This document shows positions 6,076-12,649 of a DNA stretch of 17,639 bases, one piece after another. This DNA comes from an uncultured Candidatus Saccharibacteria bacterium (GTDB taxonomy: Bacteria; Patescibacteriota; Saccharimonadia; Saccharimonadales; Saccharimonadaceae). The position numbers and the translations under genes are program-made. The DNA lies in contig CALJRR010000086.1 in assembly GCA_937976315.1 (NCBI GenBank), positions 1 to 17,639 on the forward strand. The letters run 5' to 3'. The notes beneath the pieces were generated by a model. It was not told the DNA's origin and did not search any database. It saw nothing but the letters and a program-made list of their open reading frames with translations. Position 1 is the stretch's first letter. Every line of letters begins with the position of its first letter.

Positions 6076-9000
6076 ATGACTGAGGGGACGAGCGAACAAT
6101 CATCGTCGGCGGCTTTGAAGCCGTCAGATTTCGTGCATCTTCATAATCACACTTTCCACTCGGTGCTGGACGGATTGACTAAGATTCATGACTTGGTCGA
6201 TAAGGTTAAGGAGCTCGGGATGGAGGCCGCTGCCGTAACTGATCACGGCACGATGAGTGGCATTTTGGACTATTACAAGACTGCCAAAAAAGCGGGAATT
6301 AAGCCGATTATTGGAATTGAAACTTACGTGGCGACTCGTTCACGATTTGACCGCGATCCGGGCAAGGACAAGCAGCGTTTTCACTTGACCGTGCTAGCGA
6401 TGAACAACACGGGTTTTCACAACCTGATGAAGTTGTCGACGCGCGCTAATCTGGAGGGAATGTATTATAAGCCGCGAATTGACCATGATTTGCTGGAGGA
6501 ATTGAATGAGGGATTGATTGTTCTGAGTGGTTGCGCGAGCGGTGAAATTGGTGTGGCGTTGAAAGAGGATGATTATGATCGCGCTCGTGAGATTGCCAAG
6601 TGGTATAAGTCAATTTTTGGCGATCGCTATTATTTGGAGCTGCAGGACCACGGACACCCGAAGTCGAACACGCATTGGGATGTGCAGGCGAAGATTAACG
6701 AGGGCTTGATTAAGCTTTCAAAAGAGCTTGATATTGAAATGGTGGTGACTTGTGACGGTCACTATTTGACGCACGAATATCAAGACGCGCACGAGATTCT
6801 GCTTTGTGTTGGGACGGGCTCGTATCTCAGTGATGAAAAGCGAATGAGCTTGAAGGATTTTGAGCTTCATTTGACGGATCCGCGCGATATTATCGATCAC
6901 TGGGGCGAGGAATTTCCTGAAGTTATTCGCAACACGAAAAAAATAGCTGATCGCTGCGACGTTGAGATTGAGCTTGGGCGAATTCTTATTCCAAAATATC
7001 CATTACCAGACGGCGAGAATGAACATTCGTATCTGCTCAGATTGACATATCAAGGTTTGTTGCAGCGTTACAATGGAGCTTCGAAGGAGGAGGCTGAAAA
7101 GTTGGATCCTGACGAGATTATTCCGAAGCTGTCTGATGAGGTTCGTGAGCGCGCTGAGATGGAGCTTGGCGTGATGGGGAATATGGGCTATGAAGGTTAT
7201 TTCTTGATCGTCCAGGATTTTATCAACTGGGGAAAATCTCAAGGAATTGTTTTTGGGCCTGGGCGCGGTAGTGCGGCTGGTTCGATTATTGCGTATGCAT
7301 TGAACATTACAGATCTTGATCCTCTAAAATACGGTTTGCTGTTTGAGCGATTCCTTAATCCTGATCGTATTTCCATGCCCGACATCGACGTCGATATTCA
7401 GGATACGCGTCGCGATGAAGTGATTGAATATTGTGCGAAAAAATATGGCGAGGATCACGTTAGTAATATTGCAACGTTTGGTAAGATGTTTGGTCGTATG
7501 GCAGTGCGTGATGTCGCCAGGGTTTTGGAAGTTCCGTACGCTGAGAGTGACCGCTTGGCGAAGTTAGTTCCGCCACCAAACCAGGGGCGACATATTCCGT
7601 TGTCCGTGAGTATTAAAGAAGATGCAGATCTTCGGAATGAGTATGAGAATAATCCGACCGCGAAGGAAGTTTTGGATTATGCGATTCAGCTGGAAGGGAC
7701 GATTCGTAGCCACGGCGTTCATGCCTGTGGCGTGGTGATTGCGCCAGATACGTTGGTCAATTATATCCCACTTGAAATGGCACAAAAGGGTGTGGTGGCA
7801 ACTCAGTTCCCGATGGGAGAGGTTGAAGAGCTGGGTCTATTGAAGATGGACTTTTTGGGGCTTTCGAACCTTACGATTATTAATAACGCCATGAGGATTA
7901 TCCGAAAAGCTTACAAGAAAGAAATTAATCTTTCAGAGTTGCCGCTTGATGATAAAAAGACCTACGAGCTGTTCCAGCGCGGCGACACGACTGGCGTGTT
8001 CCAGTTGGAATCGGCGGGAATGAAGCGATATTTGCGCGGACTGAAGCCGACTACATTTGAAGATATTATTGCTATGGTGGCTCTTTATCGTCCGGGCCCA
8101 ATGCAGTTTATTGACAGCTTTATTAGGCGTAAACACGGCGAAGAAGAGATAACTTATTTGCATTCTGGAATGAAAAACTCGCTGAAAAATACTTACGGAA
8201 TTTTGGTCTATCAGGAGCAGTTTATGCAGATTTCTAAGGAATGGTGTGGATTTACTGGCGGTCAGGCCGACACGTTGCGTAAGGCTGTTGGTAAGAAGAA
8301 AATTGACTTGATGAAAAAGGTCAAGCCTGAATTTGTCGAAGGCGCGGTTAAAGTTGGTGGCGCAACTAAGGAAATTGCGGAAACTTTCTGGACTCAGCTG
8401 GAAGAATTCGCCAACTATTGTTTCAATAAGTCGCACGCCGCTTGTTATGGTTTGATCGCCTATTGGACGGCTTATTTGAAAGCGCATTATCCGGACGCGT
8501 TTATGGCGGCGCTTATGACTAGCGACCATGATGATACCGATCGTCTGGCAATTGAAATCACCGAATGTAAGCACATGGGAATTAGCGTGCTGAGTCCTGA
8601 TGTAAACGAGTCGTTCGTTGAGTTTGCTGTGGTGCCGAATGAGAATAAAATTCGTTTCGGAATGTCGGCGGTGAAAGGCGTTGGTGTTGGCGCGGTCGAG
8701 GAAGTCCTGCGCGCGCGCGAAGATGGACCGTTTACGTCGGTTGAGGATTTTGCTAGGCGCGTTTCAACCAGCAAATTCAACAGGAAATCCTGGGAGTCGC
8801 TTATTAAGTCTGGTGCGTTTGATGATATGGGCGATCGATCTGATTTGCTATTCAATCTGGACTCCATTACGTCATTTGCGTCCAAACTCCAAAAAGAAGC
8901 CGCCAGCGGGCAGACAAACTTATTCGGAATGCTGGGCGGCGATGACGCGGCGAGTGTCCAATCGACTCTTCATCTACAGAAGGCTCCTGTGAAACACGAC

Positions 9001-9816
9001 GATAAAGAACGCTTGATGTGGGAGCGAGAATTGTTGGGGTTGTATATCTCAGCGCATCCGCTCGATAGGTATGAAACGTATTTGAGCGAGCAAACTCAGC
9101 CGTTGACGCAATTGGTTCCCGAATATGACAGCCGGATGATGACGGTCGGGGGGATTATTAGCACCGTTCGTACAATTGTCACAAAAAGCGGTTCGAAAAT
9201 GGCGTTTGTGGGAATTGAGGACAAGTTTGGTGAGGGCGAGATAATCGTCTTTCCAAATCTGTATGAGAAAGTTGGTGCTAAGCTGGTTCAGGACGCAGTG
9301 ATTCGAGTTTCTGGTAAAAACTCAGCTCGAGATCGTGACGGAAATTTGGGCAATGAAAGTAAACTAATTGCCGATGACATTATTGCGATTACGGATAACG
9401 ATATCAATGGCTATGAGTCGACTGGACGTAAAATGGAAGCGCCAAAAATTAGCTCTGCTGTAAAAAAAGAGCGCCGTGAAGCTTATCGTAATCAGAAAAA
9501 TGGAGTTTCTCCGAAGTCTGCCGTAAAGAATGACGTCGCCAAACCGCAGCCAAAAACTCATTCGGCGCCTGTTAACGTTGCACCAGAAATTCCCGCCTCA
9601 AAGTTATTTGTGTACATCAAAGATCCGAATGATCATTCACGGTTGGTGAAGATGAAGTCTGTTTGTGGTGAGAATGCTGGCACGACTGACGTGGTTTTGG
9701 TGCTGGGCGAGAAAGAAAAATCAGCCATGCGCCTGCCATTTAAGGTGGATGCTAATGACAACCTATTAAGCCAATTAAAAAACACTCTGGGTGAAGAGTG
9801 TGTAATTCTAAAGTGA
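6076..9816 (+). CDS. dnaE: DNA polymerase III subunit alpha (DnaE)
   Basis: 1246 residues from the ATG at 6076, chosen because the TATAAT box ends 8 nt upstream; an in-frame TTG at 6067 would add three residues. Order: PHP domain (about 19-290), polymerase core (from about 300, with GPGRGS at 394-399), helix-hairpin-helix (about 858-895), clamp-binding motif QTNLF at 946-950, OB fold (about 1020-1095), a Lys/Pro-rich linker, and a small C-terminal domain. Polymerase aspartates are present: Asp438 and Asp440 in PDIDVDIQD, Asp592 in KMDFLGL. The PHP ligand set looks complete: His23, His25, Asp32, His57, Glu82, His103, Cys153, Asp227, His229. This is the pattern of DnaE1-type enzymes that proofread through PHP. 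It is the replicative polymerase. A 7-bp inverted repeat (9782-9788/9795-9801) lies in the last codons. Confidence 0.96.
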   Translation: MTEGTSEQSSSAALKPSDFVHLHNHTFHSVLDGLTKIHDLVDKVKELGMEAAAVTDHGTMSGILDYYKTAKKAGIKPIIGIETYVATRSRFDRDPGKDKQRFHLTVLAMNNTGFHNLMKLSTRANLEGMYYKPRIDHDLLEELNEGLIVLSGCASGEIGVALKEDDYDRAREIAKWYKSIFGDRYYLELQDHGHPKSNTHWDVQAKINEGLIKLSKELDIEMVVTCDGHYLTHEYQDAHEILLCVGTGSYLSDEKRMSLKDFELHLTDPRDIIDHWGEEFPEVIRNTKKIADRCDVEIELGRILIPKYPLPDGENEHSYLLRLTYQGLLQRYNGASKEEAEKLDPDEIIPKLSDEVRERAEMELGVMGNMGYEGYFLIVQDFINWGKSQGIVFGPGRGSAAGSIIAYALNITDLDPLKYGLLFERFLNPDRISMPDIDVDIQDTRRDEVIEYCAKKYGEDHVSNIATFGKMFGRMAVRDVARVLEVPYAESDRLAKLVPPPNQGRHIPLSVSIKEDADLRNEYENNPTAKEVLDYAIQLEGTIRSHGVHACGVVIAPDTLVNYIPLEMAQKGVVATQFPMGEVEELGLLKMDFLGLSNLTIINNAMRIIRKAYKKEINLSELPLDDKKTYELFQRGDTTGVFQLESAGMKRYLRGLKPTTFEDIIAMVALYRPGPMQFIDSFIRRKHGEEEITYLHSGMKNSLKNTYGILVYQEQFMQISKEWCGFTGGQADTLRKAVGKKKIDLMKKVKPEFVEGAVKVGGATKEIAETFWTQLEEFANYCFNKSHAACYGLIAYWTAYLKAHYPDAFMAALMTSDHDDTDRLAIEITECKHMGISVLSPDVNESFVEFAVVPNENKIRFGMSAVKGVGVGAVEEVLRAREDGPFTSVEDFARRVSTSKFNRKSWESLIKSGAFDDMGDRSDLLFNLDSITSFASKLQKEAASGQTNLFGMLGGDDAASVQSTLHLQKAPVKHDDKERLMWERELLGLYISAHPLDRYETYLSEQTQPLTQLVPEYDSRMMTVGGIISTVRTIVTKSGSKMAFVGIEDKFGEGEIIVFPNLYEKVGAKLVQDAVIRVSGKNSARDRDGNLGNESKLIADDIIAITDNDINGYESTGRKMEAPKISSAVKKERREAYRNQKNGVSPKSAVKNDVAKPQPKTHSAPVNVAPEIPASKLFVYIKDPNDHSRLVKMKSVCGENAGTTDVVLVLGEKEKSAMRLPFKVDANDNLLSQLKNTLGEECVILK

Positions 9817-9820
9817 TAGT

Positions 9821-9887
9821 GTTAGCCCGCTGACAGAGGCCTTAGCCGGAGCTGGTTGCTCTACGGCGGGCTAACTTGTCAGCGGGC
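9821..9887. other. Nested inverted repeats with mutually exclusive stems
   Basis: The left arm 9821-9835 (GTTAGCCCGCTGACA) can pair two ways: 9821-9830 with GCGGGCTAAC at 9866-9875 (10 bp), or 9825-9835 with TGTCAGCGGGC at 9877-9887 (11 bp). The second leaves an inner hairpin intact (9845-9852/9858-9867, stems GCCG/CGGC and GAGC/GCTC with a TA bulge, loop 9853-9857). No T-tract follows on either strand, so a simple intrinsic terminator is unlikely. It lies between dnaE and the convergent 95-aa gene, and could be the folded 3' end of either transcript. Confidence 0.6.
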
Positions 9888-9919
9888 ATTAAGCCCCCTG
9901 TTTTCTCGCTAGGCGGCGA

Positions 9920-10207
9920 TTAAGCTACCTTGTCGTTGCGCAACTTGCTCCAGAAAACCACAGCCGTATACAGGCTGCTGAGCTGGAGTAACCCTAACAC
10001 TATGTTAACTTCAGGGCTACGCATCATGGATCCAAACTGGATCCAGAAACAGGCAAACGTAGCCGCTACTAGGACTAGAGCTACTATGCCTAGGTTTCCC
10101 TTGTTAATAAAGCGACCGGTCTTCTCGGCCAGCGTCACGACTTCTGCCGACAAGCAGAGCAATAATAATTGCCCCGCAATAGCGAAAACAAACAGGTTGG
10201 AAGCCAT
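9920..10207 (-). CDS. Small hydrophobic membrane protein, unrecognised
   Basis: 95 residues with about three hydrophobic helices (residues 4-25, 38-58, 68-87) and few charges. A strong SD AAAGGAG (plus-strand 10214-10220) sits 6 nt before the ATG, and a full promoter lies upstream, so the gene looks real although a plus-strand ORF of similar size covers it. Codon choice differs from its neighbours: AAG and AAC are used exclusively over AAA and AAT, with several CTA, GTA, ATA and CTC codons, whereas flanking genes favour TTG, GCG and AAA/AAG mixtures. The mRNA should begin with a stem-loop (10233-10258) and run into the alternative stems at 9821-9887. I know no family. Recent acquisition, or selection for an unusual mRNA, would both fit. 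Confidence 0.72.
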   Translation of the reverse strand: MASNLFVFAIAGQLLLLCLSAEVVTLAEKTGRFINKGNLGIVALVLVAATFACFWIQFGSMMRSPEVNIVLGLLQLSSLYTAVVFWSKLRNDKVA

Positions 10208-10232
10208 CTCGCGCTCCTTTTTGTAGGGACTA

Positions 10233-10258
10233 CTTTCTCCGGGGGATTCCGAAGAAAG
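10233..10258 (-). promoter_or_regulatory. 5'-terminal stem-loop of the 95-aa gene mRNA
   Basis: On the minus strand CTTTCTTCGG and CCGGAGAAAG form a 10-bp stem (one G-U) around a 6-nt loop. On the plus strand the same position is a C-A mismatch, so the fold suits the minus-strand RNA. It begins within a few bases of the predicted transcription start and ends 12 nt before the SD. Confidence 0.65.
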
Positions 10259-10266
10259 CTTTTATA

Positions 10267-10295
10267 GATATAACACATATAGTTAACAAAGTCAA
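10267..10295 (-). promoter_or_regulatory. Promoter of the 95-aa minus-strand gene
   Basis: On the minus strand TTGACT (10290-10295), a 17-nt spacer, then TGT-TATATC (-10 at 10267-10272, extended by TGn). Transcription should start near 10260, giving a leader of about 53 nt. This is one of the few genes here with both a real -35 and a proper 5' UTR. Confidence 0.65.
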
Positions 10296-10326
10296 GCGGC
10301 GTGATAAAAATAGATTACTTTTAAAT

Positions 10327-10385
10327 GAAAATAGCCCGCCAAGAGAGCTCCAGCTGAGACCGAAAGTCTCAAAGCAGCTATTTTC
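10327..10385. other. Two-level inverted repeat across the methyltransferase stop codon
   Basis: GAAAATAGC (10327-10335) pairs perfectly with GCTATTTTC (10377-10385), and inside lies a second hairpin TGAGAC/GTCTCA (10355-10360/10366-10371) with loop CGAAA. The right arm contains the stop codon of the minus-strand methyltransferase gene. It may act as that gene's 3' end; the T-rich run beyond it on the minus strand is interrupted (TATTTTCATTT), so terminator function is uncertain. Confidence 0.55.
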
Positions 10386-10938
10386 TGACAGGGAAGATTA
10401 GCCCAAACAGTGCAATTCCGGTCGCCACCGACACGTTGAATGATTCTTTTTGGCCGAACATTGGGATCTCTACAGTGAAATCGCAGTTGTCCAAAAGTTC
10501 CGGCGTGATTCCGTGGACTTCTTCGCCGAGCAGTAGTGCGAATTTTTCAGGTGGCTGAAATTCTGATAGCATCACGCTGTCTTTTGATTGCTCCAGTGCA
10601 ACAATTGGCAGGTTTTCTGTTCTCTCATTTTCCTTAATCCAGTCATTGATGTCTTCGTAAAACTCAAATGGCACCAAACTCTCCGCGCCCAAAGCGGTTT
10701 TATGAATTTGGCTGGTGATTTTTTCGCGAATATGTGGCAGGCGAGGATCTTCGGATCGAATTTCTCCATCGATAAGCTCACAGGCGGGCGCCCTGCTACA
10801 TAAACTCAATTCTGGATACGGTGTGTAGCCGCTAAGAATAATCTTTTTTATACCAAATCCTTCGGCTGTGCGAAAAATTGCCCCAACATTATGCGTCGAG
10901 CGAATATTGTGGACTAACAGAGTAATTTCTGGATTCAT
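10378..10938 (-). CDS. SpoU-family (TrmH-like) RNA 2'-O-methyltransferase
   Basis: 186 residues. All three SPOUT/SpoU motifs are visible: motif 1 NIRSTHNVGAIFRTAEGFG (11-29), motif 2 FALLLGEEVHGITPELLD (133-150), motif 3 IPMFGQKESFNVSVATGIALF (158-178), which together build the knotted SAM-binding site. The enzyme methylates a ribose 2'-OH in tRNA or rRNA. No extra N-terminal substrate-binding domain is present, so this is a minimal catalytic-domain form; the target cannot be told from sequence. The start ATG lies 6 nt after TATAAT (10945-10950), so the mRNA should be leaderless. It is divergent from the GspE/PilB-like gene, with 51 bp between start codons. Confidence 0.9.
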   Translation of the reverse strand: MNPEITLLVHNIRSTHNVGAIFRTAEGFGIKKIILSGYTPYPELSLCSRAPACELIDGEIRSEDPRLPHIREKITSQIHKTALGAESLVPFEFYEDINDWIKENERTENLPIVALEQSKDSVMLSEFQPPEKFALLLGEEVHGITPELLDNCDFTVEIPMFGQKESFNVSVATGIALFGLIFPVRK

Positions 10939-10944
10939 ATCACT

Positions 10945-10953
10945 ATTATATCA
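10945..10953 (-). promoter_or_regulatory. Methyltransferase gene promoter (extended -10, leaderless)
   Basis: Minus-strand TGA-TATAAT, with the -10 at 10945-10950 and 6 nt to the start codon. No clear -35 at normal spacing. Confidence 0.7.
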
Positions 10954-10954
10954 C

Positions 10955-10983
10955 TCGTCAAACCGTAAGCTTTTTGGTATAAT
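10955..10983 (+). promoter_or_regulatory. GspE/PilB-like gene promoter (extended -10, leaderless)
   Basis: TGG-TATAAT at 10975-10983 with 6 nt to the ATG at 10990. A poor -35, TCGTCA, is at 10955-10960 (17-nt spacer). The -10 box lies 28 bp from the divergent minus-strand -10, so the polymerase footprints overlap. Confidence 0.72.
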
Positions 10984-10989
10984 TTTCAC

Positions 10990-12612
10990 ATGGACGAAGA
11001 TAAAATTCAGGCGCGACGCCGTGAGCAAGATGAGGAAGCTACTCGTCGTCGAGCGTCAATTTTAGGACTTCAATATCTTGACGGGCGGGAATTTGAAGAG
11101 ACTTTACCTTTGCTTAAGGGTGTTTTGACGATAGAAGAGATGTATAAGGGTCGGCTGGTTCCACTGGCTTTTAATGAGGAGGACCAATCTTATCGATTTG
11201 GTGTTACGTCGCAAACTTCTGAGTCGCTGATGAAGCGAATGCAAAGCCAATATGTTGAGAACGGCAAGCGAATCTTCTTTTTCTTAATTTCTGGTTCGGC
11301 GTTTCGGTCAATTATGCTCAGGTTTGATCCGCCAAAAAAGGTGATTTACGATAACATCGAAATTGCTAAGGAGGGCGATAGCGATACTCTGGCACAGGTT
11401 ACGCAGACTTTGGCTTCTGTGGGTACAAATGACGTGTTTAATTATTTGATTGACCAGGCAGATTTGTTGGGCGCGTCGGATATTCACATTGAAAATCAGC
11501 GCGAATCGATTCGAATTCGTATGCGTGTTGACGGGGCTCTGCACACGGTGGCGGAGCTTAGCAGAGATAGATATCGAGTGATTATGGCGACTTTGGCGTC
11601 GCGTGCGAATATTTCTACCGCTTCCAGAGAGCCTCAGTCTGGACATATGCAGCAGGAAATTCATAGAGATGGCGCATCGCATGTGCTGAATTTGCGTGTG
11701 GAAGCCGTGATGACAGTGTATGGCTTGGACTTGGTGCTTCGATTGTTCAATTTCGATGAGTCAATGTTGAACTTGGATCTATTGAGTATTTCAAAGAAAG
11801 AGCGCGAGCAAATTGATGAAGTTATTTCTCATCCGCGCGGGATGTTGTTAATGGTTGGTCCGACTGGTTCAGGAAAGTCTACGACATTATATAGCATTCT
11901 TAATGCTCTTAATACTCAGGATCGAAAGATTATCACGCTGGAAGATCCTGTAGAAAATACGATTCCTGGGATTGCTCAGATTCCAATCGATACGACAAAT
12001 GGACAGAGGTTTGCTGACGGTTTGCGCAGTGTTTTGCGTCTTGACCCAGACGTGGTGATGGTTGGTGAGATTCGTGACAATGAGACTGCGAAGACTGCAA
12101 TTCAGGCTTCAATTACGGGACACTTGGTACTGTCCAGCTTTCACGCCAATTCGACTGCGGCGGCGTTTAGTCGTATGATCGATATGATTGGGCAAAACCC
12201 GATTTTTAGCTCGGCGGTTCGGCTGGTGATTGCTCAGCGACTAGTGAGGAGATTGTGGGATGATAGCAAGGAAGAATATGAGCCGGATGAGGCGACTCGT
12301 AAGTGGGTGAAAGAAGTCCTGAAGGATTTGCCAGAGAATGTTGATTGCCCAGATTTGGATACGTTTAAGCTTTGGCGTGCAGTGCCGACGGACGACGTTC
12401 CGTTTGGCTATAAGGGGCGAATTCCAGTAATGGAGCAATTGGTCGTGAGCGAGAATATTCAGAAATTCTTGCGCGGCGATGTTGAGGATGTTCACACGGA
12501 AGCGATTGAGAAGGTTGCAAAAGAAGATGGCATGGTGACGCTACTTCAGGCTGGCGTGTTAGCGGCTCTTCGCGGCGAAACTACATTAGAAGAAGTTAAC
12601 AGAGTAATATAA
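10990..12612 (+). CDS. Type II secretion / type IV pilus assembly ATPase (GspE/PilB-like)
   Basis: 540 residues. An N-terminal domain (about 1-125) precedes the conserved ATPase: the GASDIHIENQ motif starting the N2 domain, Walker A GPTGSGKST at 290-298 (Lys296), Asp box ITLEDPVE, Walker B LDPDVVMVGEIRD (Asp352-Asp363 region, Glu360), and His box TGHLVLSSFHANST (376-389). These hexameric motors power pilus extension or secretion at the inner membrane. PilB/GspE proteins usually carry two Cys pairs binding Zn between the His box and C-terminus; here that stretch (RLVRRLWDDSKEEYEP onward) has a single Cys in VDCPD, so the zinc knuckle is lost. The retained GYKGRIPVMEQL segment supports PilB/GspE over PilT. 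No other pilus genes are in the window. Confidence 0.9.
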   Translation: MDEDKIQARRREQDEEATRRRASILGLQYLDGREFEETLPLLKGVLTIEEMYKGRLVPLAFNEEDQSYRFGVTSQTSESLMKRMQSQYVENGKRIFFFLISGSAFRSIMLRFDPPKKVIYDNIEIAKEGDSDTLAQVTQTLASVGTNDVFNYLIDQADLLGASDIHIENQRESIRIRMRVDGALHTVAELSRDRYRVIMATLASRANISTASREPQSGHMQQEIHRDGASHVLNLRVEAVMTVYGLDLVLRLFNFDESMLNLDLLSISKKEREQIDEVISHPRGMLLMVGPTGSGKSTTLYSILNALNTQDRKIITLEDPVENTIPGIAQIPIDTTNGQRFADGLRSVLRLDPDVVMVGEIRDNETAKTAIQASITGHLVLSSFHANSTAAAFSRMIDMIGQNPIFSSAVRLVIAQRLVRRLWDDSKEEYEPDEATRKWVKEVLKDLPENVDCPDLDTFKLWRAVPTDDVPFGYKGRIPVMEQLVVSENIQKFLRGDVEDVHTEAIEKVAKEDGMVTLLQAGVLAALRGETTLEEVNRVI

Positions 12613-12641
12613 TTGACTTTATAGCTATAAACTGATAGAAT
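12613..12641 (+). promoter_or_regulatory. Promoter of the 523-aa orphan gene
   Basis: TTGACT (12613-12618), 17-nt spacer, TGA-TAGAAT (-10 at 12636-12641). The ATG at 12650 is 8 nt beyond the -10 box, so the mRNA is leaderless or nearly so. It starts directly at the stop codon of the upstream ATPase gene. Confidence 0.75.
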
Positions 12642-12649
12642 ATTAGTTT

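Noticed and set aside
7933..8574. 213-codon minus-strand ORF inside dnaE
   Set aside because: Antisense of a highly conserved polymerase segment; no promoter or ribosome-binding site supports it.
9782..9801. 7-bp inverted repeat at the end of dnaE as an intrinsic terminator
   Set aside because: It lies inside the coding region and is not followed by a T-tract.
2691..9816. UGA recoding as in Gracilibacteria/Absconditabacteria
   Set aside because: gatA and dnaE end properly at TGA and no conserved Gly position is coded by TGA in any of the recognised genes.
10026..10042. GGATCC-AAACT-GGATCC palindrome inside the 95-aa gene
   Set aside because: Two copies of a 6-bp palindrome 5 bp apart can arise from the codons for W-I-Q-F-G-S; no further structure supports a function.
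9930..10226. 98-codon plus-strand ORF covering the 95-aa minus-strand gene
   Set aside because: It has no SD or promoter in the right place and its protein looks like an antisense shadow, whereas the minus-strand frame has a strong SD, a promoter and coherent hydrophobic helices.
9823..10339. 8-bp direct repeat TAGCCCGC as a target-site duplication of a mobile element
   Set aside because: No transposase, terminal inverted repeats or other element signature; the repeat is short and each copy is already part of a local stem. Kept only as a side remark.
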